Positions 10,083 through 20,044 of a stretch of DNA of 64,000 nt are shown here, one piece after another; position 1 is the stretch's first letter; each line of letters opens with the position of its first letter. The stretch spans positions 186,001 through 250,000 of the forward strand of contig JAADKB010000011.1 of NCBI GenBank assembly GCA_009982845.1, given 5' to 3'. The position numbers and the translations under genes are program-made. Source of the DNA: Delphinella strobiligena (taxonomy: Eukaryota > Ascomycota > Dothideomycetes > Dothideales > Dothioraceae). The notes under the pieces were generated by a model. The model saw only the letters and a program-made list of their open reading frames with translations. It made no database searches and was not told the origin of the DNA.

Positions 10083-12979
10083 GTGACGCCGTGTTGCTTT
10101 TACATTCGAAGAGCCGACTGTACAACATCAAGCACGAAATCTTATCGAACCCTGAAGACCTGGATCGTGCGATAGGAGCGGCAGAACAATGCCTTAGCAA
10201 AACAAGTCGGGAAAGTGCTGGAAGGGCTAGCACCTTAATGCTCGTAAGCAACGTCTTGAGTAAGCGCGCTGAGTCTAGACTGTCAACTAGCGATATGGAC
10301 CTTGCAGTCGATTATGCTATGCAAGCTGTAGCACTTTCTACGGCATTGCCAGCTCAACAATCATCTGCGTACACGACTTTGGGAAATTGCCTCTCCTTGA
10401 AGTATACTACCTTCGGCGGTCTGCATAATATGGAGGAGTCTCTGGATGCGAGACGACAAGCTGTGAATCTGCTAGCGAGGAACCATCGCGACCGACCAAG
10501 TCGTGTATCCAATCTTGCGATTGGACTGCGCGATCATTTTGAATATTATGGTGACATCGCCTTTCTCGACGAAAGTATCTCATTGCAAAGACAAGCTTGC
10601 GGGATTGATAATCACAACGGGCCTGATCGTTGCATGATTCTGAGCGGACTTACCATTGCCCTGTCCCACAGGTGCAGACTGACCGGAAGCTCTCAGGACC
10701 TACAAGAGGCCATATCCGCATCAGAAGCTGCTGTCGAAGGGTCGCGAAAGGGGGGCGTGCACAGACCTGCGTATCTCAACAATCTTGCGACTGTATTATC
10801 GAGAAGGTTCGATCGGCAGCTTCATCGGGATGATTCAGAAAGAGCAACGTCGGCAATCTCTGAAGCTGTCGATGCTGTCGCTGACGACGTCACATATCTG
10901 ACAACACTGAGTAATTGTCTCCTGTCGCGATACGACTTTTCTGGCAACAGGCATGACCTAGAGAAGGCTGTCCAGGTGGCGAATGAGGTGGTCTCCAAGA
11001 CACCGAAGTCTCGACCTTCTCGACTTGGTGCTTTGTATAGTCTCGGAGGGAGAATATACAAACAATACGAAGACTCTATGGACAAAGGAGAAAGATTGAG
11101 CTTACTTAGGAAAGCTTTTGAGATCGCTGAAGAATGCGTGAGAGATTCGCCAGCAAATCATCCGGACTTGCCGAATTACCTACGTGTTCTTGCTAAACGG
11201 CGGTTAAAACTAGCTCTTTTCATGGATGAGTCGGACAAGCCCAAGCTCCTTGCACAGCTCAGAGTGGTTGCGATGACATATCAACATGCCTTCGATCAAA
11301 GGTATGACACTCCTATTGATAGGGTCGAAAGTGGCCGCTGTGCGGGATATGCGTACATGCAGCTCAAGGATTGGGAGATTGCGAGTGAGATTTTATCTGA
11401 AGCTGTAAACTTGTTCAGGCGTGTCAGCCCTTCATATCTGGACGGTAGCGATCGACAGCGCCAGCTAAACGGTCTCTCGGGTATTTCATCGCTTGCTTGT
11501 GCAGCCTATTTCTCTCTCGACAAACCCGAGCCAGGAATCGAGATTTTGGAGGCTGGCCGAGGCATAATGGCTAACATTGCCATGGGCTACCATGCCGATC
11601 TGTCTCCAATCAGGCAGGCCGACCAGGTACTATATCGTCAGTATGTCAACCTCCGTGACTTCATATCTCAGCCACTGGTAACACCTTCAACCCACGGCGT
11701 CGATGTTGTAGGGAAACGCATGTCGAATCTGAGAGAGCTAGAAGAAGTTGAAGAAAAAATCCGATCCTTGCATGGGCTTGAGAGTTTCAATCGTAGTTTG
11801 ACGGTACAGCAGATGCGAGGACTGGCCGCAGAGGGTCCGATTGTGTCTTTCTGCACCGTCGACCAGCGTTGTGATGCGATTATCATCACCGAGAAATCAG
11901 TCCAATACTTGCCTCTACCAAAACTCCGGAATGCTGACATTAAACTACGCATACCACTGGTTGTCAGCTCCTCAAGACTGAGTATGGCCAAACCCACGCA
12001 GTGGGCCTCCGCAAACAAGAGGATGAGAGGACTGTTGTCATGGCTGTGGGAGTCAGCTGTTCGTCCAGTACTGGAACAGCTGGGGCTCCTACAGATAACC
12101 AAGACCCAACCATTGACCAGGCTTTGGTGGGTCATGAGCGGTCCTTTAGGACTCCTTCCGTTACATGCTGCCGGTAGAGGTCACCAGGAGAATGTTTACA
12201 ACCATGTCATCTCTTCATACACGCCCAGTCTCGCGGCCTTGGCATTTGCACGGCAGTGTGAGAAGAACGCTGAAACAGTGCCCGCGAAGGCAGCGCTGAT
12301 CACAATGCCGCAAACACCTGGCGGATTGTCGGCTCTTTCAACCGAGAGTGAAACGCAAGCAATATACGAAGTCTTGCAATCAAACACTGGGCAAGAACAA
12401 ATCATCAATCTCTGTCAGCCTAATGCTTCCGATGTGCTACATAACATGCGAAGCAGCAACGCCAATATCCTGCACCTGGCCTGCCATGCCGAGCCAGACC
12501 TCAAAGACCCGTCGAATTCTGCCTTGTTGTTCGGGTCTGATCCCCAAGCTGCCTCGCCGGAAAGCGTACCTATTCGGGAACTCATGCAGTACAACGGATC
12601 ATCGGAAACACACCAACGACCCCTGAGGCTAGCATACCTCTCAGCCTGCTGCACGGCTCAGCAATACGATCTTCGTCTCATCGACGAGAATCTCCACCTC
12701 GCAGCCGCATTTCAGCTCCTGGGCTTTCCCGCCGTGGTTGGAAGTCTGTGGGAGGCTGATGATGCAGCTGCAACATTAATAGCCGGAGAATTCTACGCCA
12801 AGCTGTTGGTTCATCTCAACCAGAGTCAGCAGGGACATCATGCCGAGAGCCAGCTCGGTGAGAGCGTGGCGACTGCACTTCACCTCGCTATTTCTGCGTT
12901 TCGACAACGCAAGGTCGCGCGTGGTGATGCGGCGGATGATGTGTTGTCGTGGGCGAGCTTTGTACACCTGGGCGCATAA
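10049..12979 (+). CDS. TPR-CHAT caspase-like protease, main segment
   Basis: This is an open frame of about 976 residues whose first codon at 10049 is TTG, so it is not a natural start; it continues the TPR array of the preceding frame. Residues 1-560 are TPR-like helices of 45-50 residues each (SNLAIGLRDHFEYYGD, YLNNLATVLSRRFD). From about 600 to the end is a CHAT domain, a C14-clan cysteine peptidase related to caspases and separase. The catalytic dyad is visible: His813 in NILHLACHAEPD and Cys867 in AYLSACCTAQ, followed by the usual HLAAAFQLLGFPAVVGSLWEAD block. CHAT proteases with TPR arrays act in programmed cell death and immunity in bacteria, and CHAT genes often sit next to gasdermin genes in fungi. 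Both catalytic residues are intact although the gene is frameshifted upstream. Confidence 0.88.
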   Translation: MLAFDTSAMDMSDAVLLLHSKSRLYNIKHEILSNPEDLDRAIGAAEQCLSKTSRESAGRASTLMLVSNVLSKRAESRLSTSDMDLAVDYAMQAVALSTALPAQQSSAYTTLGNCLSLKYTTFGGLHNMEESLDARRQAVNLLARNHRDRPSRVSNLAIGLRDHFEYYGDIAFLDESISLQRQACGIDNHNGPDRCMILSGLTIALSHRCRLTGSSQDLQEAISASEAAVEGSRKGGVHRPAYLNNLATVLSRRFDRQLHRDDSERATSAISEAVDAVADDVTYLTTLSNCLLSRYDFSGNRHDLEKAVQVANEVVSKTPKSRPSRLGALYSLGGRIYKQYEDSMDKGERLSLLRKAFEIAEECVRDSPANHPDLPNYLRVLAKRRLKLALFMDESDKPKLLAQLRVVAMTYQHAFDQRYDTPIDRVESGRCAGYAYMQLKDWEIASEILSEAVNLFRRVSPSYLDGSDRQRQLNGLSGISSLACAAYFSLDKPEPGIEILEAGRGIMANIAMGYHADLSPIRQADQVLYRQYVNLRDFISQPLVTPSTHGVDVVGKRMSNLRELEEVEEKIRSLHGLESFNRSLTVQQMRGLAAEGPIVSFCTVDQRCDAIIITEKSVQYLPLPKLRNADIKLRIPLVVSSSRLSMAKPTQWASANKRMRGLLSWLWESAVRPVLEQLGLLQITKTQPLTRLWWVMSGPLGLLPLHAAGRGHQENVYNHVISSYTPSLAALAFARQCEKNAETVPAKAALITMPQTPGGLSALSTESETQAIYEVLQSNTGQEQIINLCQPNASDVLHNMRSSNANILHLACHAEPDLKDPSNSALLFGSDPQAASPESVPIRELMQYNGSSETHQRPLRLAYLSACCTAQQYDLRLIDENLHLAAAFQLLGFPAVVGSLWEADDAAATLIAGEFYAKLLVHLNQSQQGHHAESQLGESVATALHLAISAFRQRKVARGDAADDVLSWASFVHLGA

Positions 12980-13301
12980 CTCCGTGCCGTTGATGCTCGG
13001 GTGTGAACGCCTATCACAATCGAGACGGACGGGAAGAGTTTCAAGCTTATAGACCTTGGACTGGCGACCACTGGCTGCAGTCTCATGTCACTTGAATTGG
13101 CGAGCCAACATACCGACACGAGATGGCCTCGCCACTTCCACATTCCGGGTTTTGACATGTACTGCTGCTCAGATGGAGTTTTGATGCATCTCTGATCTAC
13201 AATACACGCTGCAAGTCTCGACTGTTCAATCGCGCGCACGTTATCACGGAAACCTTACTCACATCCGCCTAACTCCAATCAACAGGCGCCGTACATAACC
13301 T

Positions 13302-13590
13302 TTAGCAGACTTCTTCTACCTTCTCACCAATGATACCCCCTTTGCTGATATCCCCCTCCTCGGCCTTGTTGCCCATATCCCCCTTCTCTTTGCACGTATC
13401 CCCATCCTCCTTGCCCATATCCCCCTCCCCAGCCCTGATGCCTACATCCTCCACTCCTCCCCCAATGTCCATACCAACCTCTTCTACCCCATGGCCCATA
13501 CCAACCTCTTCTCCCCCACGGTCTATATCCACCCCCTCTACCTCCCTGAGCCCACAGTCTTCTATGTCCTAGTCCCTGCTGGCCCTGACC
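13302..13590. repeat. Pyrimidine-rich degenerate repeat
   Basis: Imperfect units built on CCCATATCCCC / CCTCC recur about every 20-30 nt. They give Pro/Ser-rich translations on the plus strand and Gly/Glu/Asp-rich ones on the minus strand. Whether it is coding is unclear. Confidence 0.55.
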
Positions 13591-13957
13591 ACCTCCTCTC
13601 CCCTGCTGATATCGAGGCTGTGTCTGTTTGTCTGTGTCTGCATCGGATAGCCAGGTCGAGGCGGCCGCTGATATCGAGTCGGCATCTGCATCGGATGACC
13701 AGATCGAGGCGGCTGCTGATATCGAGGCTGTGTCTGTGTTTGCAACAGGTAGCCAGGTCGAGGTCGAGGCGGTCGCTGATACTGATATTGATACTGATAC
13801 CGAAAATCAGCAGTTGGACCGAATCTACTTTGCGACATGAAGGCGGGGCGAAGAGAGGGGAAAGGGGGGGGGGGGGGGGGGAGGAGGAGGAGAGTGGAAG
13901 TATCACCTGTCGATCATCATCGTCATCGTAGCACAAATAGCAACATGTATTACCCAT
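13562..13957 (-). CDS. Possible lipid-anchored small protein with a frame-switching poly-C tract
   Basis: ATG at 13957 opens MGNTCCYLCYDDDDDRQV, which carries an N-myristoylation signal (Met-Gly-x-x-x-Cys) with adjacent cysteines for palmitoylation. About 25 codons in, the frame enters 18 consecutive C (13864-13881). As sequenced it continues through a Ser/Pro-rich, then low-complexity tail to a stop at 13562 (131 residues). With a one- or two-base change in the tract it would instead enter a Gln/Tyr/Arg/Pro-rich frame (RYQYQYQYQRPPRPRPGY) ending at 13569. The lipid-anchor start and the more protein-like second frame suggest a real gene with a mutable tract, but coding status is uncertain. 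Confidence 0.35.
   Translation of the reverse strand: MGNTCCYLCYDDDDDRQVILPLSSSSPPPPPLSPLFAPPSCRKVDSVQLLIFGISINISISDRLDLDLATCCKHRHSLDISSRLDLVIRCRCRLDISGRLDLAIRCRHRQTDTASISAGERRWSGPAGTRT
13607..13800. repeat. Minisatellite, three to four units of about 48-62 bp
   Basis: The marker GATATCGAG(G/T) recurs at 13607, 13669 and 13717, with a degenerate copy (GATACTGAT) at about 13777. Between them are copies of GCATCGGATNNCCAG(A/G)TCGAGGCGG. Unit lengths differ by 12-14 bp. Confidence 0.7.
13864..13881. repeat. 18-base G homopolymer followed by GGA repeats
   Basis: Eighteen consecutive G are followed by (GGA)n to about 13890. Such a tract is highly prone to replication slippage and to sequencing error. 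Confidence 0.9.
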
Positions 13958-14027
13958 TCTTGACAGTTTCTTGACAGAACACTGCAGAATGGCAGTCAGA
14001 GATGGAAGCAGAGGATTGAGAGTTTCT

Positions 14028-14150
14028 TCTTCTTTTCTTCTTCTTCTTCTTCTTCTCTTCTTCTTCTTCTTCTCTTCTTCTCTTCCTCTTCTTCTTTTCT
14101 CGCCCGAAAAATGGATGGATGAATAGGTCGAAAGGAAGGAAGGAAGGAAA
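14028..14150. repeat. (TTC)n/(TCTTC)n tract and (GGAA)n tract
   Basis: From about 14028 to 14100 the plus strand is almost pure TTC/TCTTC, and at 14133-14149 there are GGAA repeats. The long Lys/Arg/Glu frames that read this region on the minus strand are artefacts of the repeat. Confidence 0.9.
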
Positions 14151-14597
14151 TGAAAAGGTCGTACATCTTTTCTTTTCTCTGGCAAAAACAAGACAAAAAC
14201 CAGGTTGACAAAAACAAGGCAAACCCTCGGCGAGGTACCTCCCTCTCCTGCTTATTGTTCTTTCCTTGGCTTTCGAGCGTCCTGTCATGTCATTCGCTGG
14301 AATTGGGTAAGACAACTCAGTGTGGCTTACATACCTTATGGCTTTATGCCGGAGGAACGCCCTGCAATGTACATAGGGTACATATCCATGTACTGCGTGC
14401 AGGCGGTGGCCTACATGTACTCGCCGCATCAAGAAGAACCAATAGATAATTCGGTAAAAGCGTTATAATACAATGATACGATACACATCTACATGTAACC
14501 CTCTCTTCTTTTTCATGCAATGCAAACAAGACATATGCTGATATCCGCACAAGCAAAAGTCTCGGCTCCTCTCGTCGACAAAAGTCAAAGTCCACAT

Positions 14598-16166
14598 CTA
14601 TCGTCGCCTCAAGTACCAATTAAACGCCAACGCCATGGTTTCGCCATGGAAGGGTGTGGGCACCTCGGCAAGTCCCGGTCTGGCGACGGGATGTCTCAGG
14701 TAGACAGCAGTACAAATCTTCTGGTTGACCTCGAGGTAGCGCGGGATGAATGCAAAGGCCGACATGAATTCTCTGGGCTTCCAGGGCGTGGCGTAGGGTT
14801 TGCGGACGTCGATGGGGTTGGCTTGGGCGCGCTGAAGGGCGGCGTGGAGGAGTTCGGCGTCCTTGCGGGAGCGGTAGAGGTCTTCCTTTCCCGGGGACTG
14901 TGCTTGAGGGTTTGATGATGTGGTGGGTTTGGTGGGGGTGGAGTTGGGGGAGGTGGTGGTGGTTGTTTCGGTGGGCACGTCTGCGGTTGCGGTGGTGGTT
15001 GCGCCGGGGATCTTGGCGCTGATGGAGTTGAGGGTTTCTTCTAGACCTTCAATCGTCTCGTCCAGAGGAGTGTTTGTGTTTAGCTTTGTGCCTCTGATCT
15101 GGGAGAGGGCCTTCTTGGCGGTTTGGCCGAAGGAGCGGAGTTCTTGCTTTCGCTTGGCTGAGATTGCGTCGCGGCTGTCTGCCATGATTGATTTGGCGCG
15201 TTTGAGCAGGGCTTTCAGTGTTTGTTTTGGGTCTTCCTCTGCCTTTATCTCTTCTGCGGCGGCCGACTCTTCTACTTCTGCTTCTGCTTCGGCGGCTGAA
15301 GTGGCGTCGTCATTCTCCTCGATGAGGTCCTCGGCATCGTCGTCAACAACAAGATCAGTCTCTTCATCGCGGACAGCGCCCTGTAGCGTCTCGGGGCTGG
15401 TCTTGCGGTATTTGCGGGCTCCAGTGGCGTAAAGAACACGCTCGGGTTCAACGGAGAACATGTCGCCTGGATTGAGGAGGTATCCAGGGTATTGCATCTG
15501 AATCATTAAATCAGCGCCTTGTCCTTTTTGTGCATATTCCATGCAATCTCACCTTCTTGCCGTTGACCTTGACGAAGCCGTGGACGACGAATTGTCTGGC
15601 CTGCCTTGTCGAAGAAGCAAACAGAGATCTGAAAACTGCAGTATCCAACCGTCGTTCGGTCGGGTGGTAGGTCATGTGCATATACGGCGTCTTTGCAGGA
15701 GGCAGAACCCTCCTCGGTCTTTCGTCCTTGCCTCGCTGCTTCTCCTCCTCCTCCTGCTGCAACGCCTTCTTGTCCAATCCACTACCTCTACCGGCAGCCT
15801 GTTGACTTCCGTCGGTCCTGGCTAATGTTCTGTAATCCATGGGCACGACGGCGGGCAATCGTCGATCGAACATGCGAGTCCATTGGCCTTCGCGGATCTG
15901 TTCACCGTGGTAGGCGCGGGTCATTGACTTGGCAAGCCATTTCTGTTGGAAAAAGGTTTTGTTTGCCGCTGTGGGCAGAATCATGCGCGAGATGTTGTAA
16001 AGAGTCCATTTCGACCAGTCTTGTCTGGGTTTCTGTGTTTCGATGACTATTAGCACGTGCTCTTGTCATGGATTGCGACGACATGGCATTGTATGTATGC
16101 ATGGGCGAATCGATGGATGGGATCAATGCTTACGGGCTTCTTCAAGCCATGAAATCTTTTCCGCAT
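14598..16166 (-). CDS. NAM9: Mitochondrial small-subunit ribosomal protein uS4m (Nam9-like), three exons
   Basis: I read exons 16166-16134, 16032-15553 and 15497-14598 on the minus strand, with introns of 101 nt (GTAAGC...ACACAG) and 55 nt (GTGAGA...TTCAG), all in phase, giving 470 residues. The start MRKRFHGLKKP then KPRQDWSKWTLYNISR is the typical fungal Nam9 beginning. An S4 RNA-binding domain spans about residues 130-185 (RRLDTAVFRSLFASSTRQAR, FVVHGFVKVNGKK, then YPGYLLNPGDMFSVEPERV). A long acidic/Ala-rich insert follows, and the C-terminus ends in PWKPREFMSAFAFIPRYLEVNQK, which is conserved in fungal uS4m. The protein nucleates assembly of the mitochondrial 37S subunit. It is divergently paired with another mitochondrial-type gene. 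Confidence 0.9.
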
Positions 16167-16397
16167 GGCTGATGTGTCGTTGTGGATTGAATGTCAGTCG
16201 ATGTCGCCGTCGCTGATGCTATCGAGAAATTGTAGACGCTTCAATCTCCAGATGCATCCAGTCTTGGCGTCGGTTGACGACTTTTGGCCATGCGGAATCA
16301 GCTTCGGGTCACGCTTTTGACCTTGAATCAAATTAAATATTGCTGGCCAATATTGTCTACATTGGCCATCAATTGTTTGACTGTAAAGTAAAGCTGC
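16167..16397. promoter_or_regulatory. Shared divergent promoter region, uS4m and LYR protein
   Basis: About 230 bp separate the two start codons on opposite strands, both for probable mitochondrial proteins, so the genes likely share a bidirectional promoter. I see no clear TATA box. Confidence 0.5.
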
Positions 16398-17654
16398 ATG
16401 AAATACCATCATACCACCGCACATGGAATGAGATTCAAGAACAGCCTGCCCTTAGTAGTGCAGGCAGGCAAGTCCCACATCAATCCGAGCACGTGCTCTC
16501 GAATCTGCAAAAGGCATTTTGCAAGCAAAAACATTGCAACCAAAAATGGAGACGCGACCGAGTATGAACCAAAGCCAAGAGAGGTCATTCTCAACAGGAG
16601 TACGTTTATAAAAGCTGCTGAAAACTCCCCATGGATTTCCGGCCAGCAGTCCGAGGCACGTCACCTCCTCCGCGCCATATTGCGAGAGGCGACCTACCTG
16701 CCCGACCCTCATGCGAGTACTTACATGACATCTCACGCTCTTTCTCGTTTTCGCGACTATACTCCTCCTTCGAAGCCCATGCAGACTTTGCAAGAGCGAA
16801 GAGATGATCAAGTGAAACTTGCCAGGAAAGCTCTCTCCGAGCTGAGAAGAGGAAATGCTGGCGAATTGAAGGTCTTGGCCAAGATCTTGCATCTGACCTA
16901 TGGCAGGATTGGAAAGCGAAGGCATGAATTGCTGCAACCCTTACTTATTCCCGACAACGGTAGCCATGCGGACCAGTCTGTGTCAGCAAAGGGAGTGGAG
17001 CAGCAGGCCAGAGACGATGCAGCCGCCTCTTGGCCGACCATGGCTGCCACCAAACATCCGGACATGGTCAAAACACCTCTTCCTCAGCTCACCAATAAAT
17101 TAAAGGCCCTGCTGGTCTCACAGGTCCGAACCCAACCACCGGAAATCACTCGCGCCAATCCGAGAGCGCTGACCCCAAAGATTCCTGAAAAGAATGCCTG
17201 GGAGCGCCCTATGCCATGGAAGAGAGTCAAGAACATGACGCACAAGTGGTATGCAACTGTACTTGACCGAACACTTCCGCCGCTGGGCACGGCCATGTGG
17301 GACGATCTCAGGAAAAGAGCATTGGGCCAAATATCCTACAAGCCGCCCAGAAGTAGAAGGGCAAGAGCACCATCGTCTAGTACCGAAAAGGACGCAGGAA
17401 AAGAAGCTTTGGAAAAACAGCTGGGACTGTACAATGCCAAGAGTCTTGAGAACGTGCTCAAGGGAGCCGACGAGAGGGCCAAGGGAAGGAATTTGACCAC
17501 GAGGTTCATGCAGCGGAGGTGGGCTGCCGTATTTGCTCAGTGTGCAAAGATGGAGTGGGACAATAAAAATGGAATGTGGAACGTTACATGGGGAAGTGAA
17601 GTGCTGAATCAAGATTTGAGAAAGGCAACTGCACCACCCACGACTCATGACTAA
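16398..17654 (+). CDS. LYR-motif protein, Cup1-like N-terminal domain
   Basis: The frame is 418 residues without introns. After a basic N-terminus that could serve as a mitochondrial targeting sequence (SRICKRHFASKNIATKNG), residues about 85-125 read ARHLLRAILREATYLPDP and then LSRFRDY. This is the 'LyRaiLREatyLPDp.ar.y' helix pattern of the fungal Cup1-like branch of the LYR/complex-1 superfamily, whose members act with acyl-carrier protein in mitochondrial assembly processes. The C-terminal half has basic and Trp-rich segments (MPWKRVKNMTHKWYATVLDR, MQRRWAAVFAQCAKMEWD). The first ATG at 16398 may not be the one used; 16428 is an alternative. Its divergent neighbour, a mitochondrial ribosomal protein, supports a mitochondrial role. 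Confidence 0.78.
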   Translation: MKYHHTTAHGMRFKNSLPLVVQAGKSHINPSTCSRICKRHFASKNIATKNGDATEYEPKPREVILNRSTFIKAAENSPWISGQQSEARHLLRAILREATYLPDPHASTYMTSHALSRFRDYTPPSKPMQTLQERRDDQVKLARKALSELRRGNAGELKVLAKILHLTYGRIGKRRHELLQPLLIPDNGSHADQSVSAKGVEQQARDDAAASWPTMAATKHPDMVKTPLPQLTNKLKALLVSQVRTQPPEITRANPRALTPKIPEKNAWERPMPWKRVKNMTHKWYATVLDRTLPPLGTAMWDDLRKRALGQISYKPPRSRRARAPSSSTEKDAGKEALEKQLGLYNAKSLENVLKGADERAKGRNLTTRFMQRRWAAVFAQCAKMEWDNKNGMWNVTWGSEVLNQDLRKATAPPTTHD

Positions 17655-19507
17655 ACCTGCGTGTCTGTCTCTTCACTTTGATCACTTCCCAGCTTCACAT
17701 TTTATCTTGAGCATCAACTTCCACTTTTCTGACAAACAATCTCTACCTTGGTCATGTGAACATCCCGTCTCGTGGACGTGACGGTCATGTCATCTTTTTG
17801 TTTTGTCCGTCTGACAAACATCATTGACCTCATCAATCTTCATCTCTTGCCTCATTGGCAAGACCACCGAAATCATTCTGTCCACCGAGAAGAAGAACAA
17901 GCTTGGCAGTGGAGGTGTCACCTCCATCGCTCAGTGCTGCAGGTAATATTTGTCCCTTGACTTTTTCACTTTTCACATGCTCACGTGCATTCAGCTCCTT
18001 CACCAACACTCACTTCGGCAATTTCGAACTTGATTGCTCTTCTTCTACTTGACGAAGCTGCCTCGTGTCTGTCATCCTAAACATGACCATTGACCAGGCC
18101 GCTTCATGAGCTCTCGACTCTGTCTGGCCGACACCGTCCGCATCAATGTGACGTCTTATGGTTCACTCAATCTTGTACTTCAACTCTGCTCAGTCAGTGC
18201 TCACTTGACCTCAATGAGGAACAAACAATCATGCCACATGCGCTGAGTGATCTGTTTCGTTCTGGTGAGATGACAAACTGACGCAACACTTTTCGTCAGC
18301 TACTCGAACCCCTCCAAAGTCAGCCGCCCACCAAACACCTTCATGATCCCATCGACTCTTCGACCGGCCATTCGTTGTATCTCGATAACTTTTGTAATGG
18401 TCGGGCCACACCCAGAGTGAAGGGGAGAGCGACATGGGGTATTGGTATCAAAGGATGCCCCTCTGATACTGTCGCTCTCTCCTTTTCGCTGTTGGTGAAA
18501 GACGCCACTGCTAGTGAAGAAGAGCATCCCATGAATGGTCTTCTTCAACGACGCTCAAGTCGAAGTCAAAGGCGACACAATGACCGACTTGACCTTCGTG
18601 GGCGTCCTTTACTTTCAACCAGAGGAGCATCTCTGAGCTTTCTCCCAATGTCGATGCTGATATCAGCCACAAGGAGCCCTCCAATAGCGTGAACCGGAGG
18701 AAACTTCCATGCACCAATCTTCAAGATTTTCCAACAGAAGAACATCTCTGGTCTCTTGACGCGCCTGTGGCAGCACGACCCTTTCAAGGCAAGGTGGAGC
18801 ATCCTCGCAAGGCCTCCTCCGCCGCCGATCATTTGCAACTCTGGCTAGGCGCCACGCAGTGAATTTTCAGCCGACAACCTGACATCTACGAATCTCGCAC
18901 ACCATGTCCATCGTCAGCCCACAGGCAGAGCAGACGGGAACGAGCCTCGCCATTGGAGTACGCTGCAGAACAGATTGCTGAAATTGTCGGCGCCGTAATG
19001 GCGATGCAGCCAGTGATTGCCCAGCCGGATTTGCACGCTGCTAGATTGCCGACTGTGAAGAGCAACTTCCCCAACATTTGCCGCTTCTTCCCCCAAGAGG
19101 AGACATTACCGCTCTGTCATGGGCTGGGAGGTCGTCGAAGAGAATGGTGAGGTGAGAATGGACTTGGTGCATCACATCTTTGTTGGGTATGCTCAAGAGA
19201 AGCCGACCAGTGTTAGCCATCTTGTCACAATCCTCTAATCATCGCCAGCAACGCCTCGGCAGCACCAAGCCTAAAATTTTCGCTCGCTTGGTCATCCAAT
19301 GCACACCACGTCAATCCCGATCACGTCATGGGTGCTACTCATTGGACTGTCGCTGCGTTGGGGAGATAATGGAATTCAGAGAACATCTGGTCGAAAACGT
19401 GATGAGGAGTCGATTATCGGTGGACTGTGTCTCATTAGGCTTTGAGATGGGAGCCATTATCACTTGTTGAAGGGCTGCAGGAGGCTGACATGGAGTGACA
19501 CCATCAA

Positions 19508-20044
19508 GTGTTACTCCTCCGAGACTGCCAGCCTCTTGCGCTCTCCACTACGGATGTTTGGAAAGGGGAGGCCGGCTATATCCATAACAACAATGCTCCT
19601 CCGAGTCTGTCGGCCTCTTCTTCCGTTTCCGGCGCAGTCAATCCCACCTTCGGTCCTTCCCAGGAAGATCAGAGCAATCTCTTTGGTCAGATGGTCGAGG
19701 ACCACAACGCTCTCACAGAGGCTCCTTCTGCCCCTGTCGCTGTACCAGTAACAAGCACTGTCCTGCCCATTGCCGCTCACTACAGTCGGTACCGGCTCGA
19801 TATGTCTGCTGATGACGTTGCTCACGCCGAATCTGAGCTGTTCAACTTCGAAGCAATGCTGAAAGACGCGCTTGCCCTCGAGCTTGAGGCCATGGAGAGG
19901 AAAGACTGGTCACTTTCGTCAACAATTCACAATCACACTCACGTGAACAATGAAGCAAACAGATTTCTTCTGCTCCCACGGCGCCGAGGACGTTTAGTAT
20001 CTGAAACTGGGGACCTGCATATGTCTAGCTGGGATTCTTTTTGA
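19508..20044 (+). CDS. Hypothetical ORF, 178 residues
   Basis: The frame has a Ser/Ala/Pro-rich first half (PPSLSASSSVSGAVNPTFG) and an acidic helical second half (DDVAHAESELFNFEAMLKDA). I do not recognise a family. No introns are needed, but the N-terminus is weak and starts inside a repeat-like context. It may be an exon of a decayed gene. Confidence 0.25.
   Translation: MLLLRDCQPLALSTTDVWKGEAGYIHNNNAPPSLSASSSVSGAVNPTFGPSQEDQSNLFGQMVEDHNALTEAPSAPVAVPVTSTVLPIAAHYSRYRLDMSADDVAHAESELFNFEAMLKDALALELEAMERKDWSLSSTIHNHTHVNNEANRFLLLPRRRGRLVSETGDLHMSSWDSF

Noticed and set aside
13562..14432. Long Lys/Arg/Glu-rich minus-strand frames over 13.9-14.4 kb
   Set aside because: They are translations of the TTC/GGAA repeats and have no non-repetitive core.
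14920..15432. 170-residue Val/Ser-rich plus-strand frame
   Set aside because: It is the shadow of the acidic/Ala-rich insert of uS4m on the other strand.
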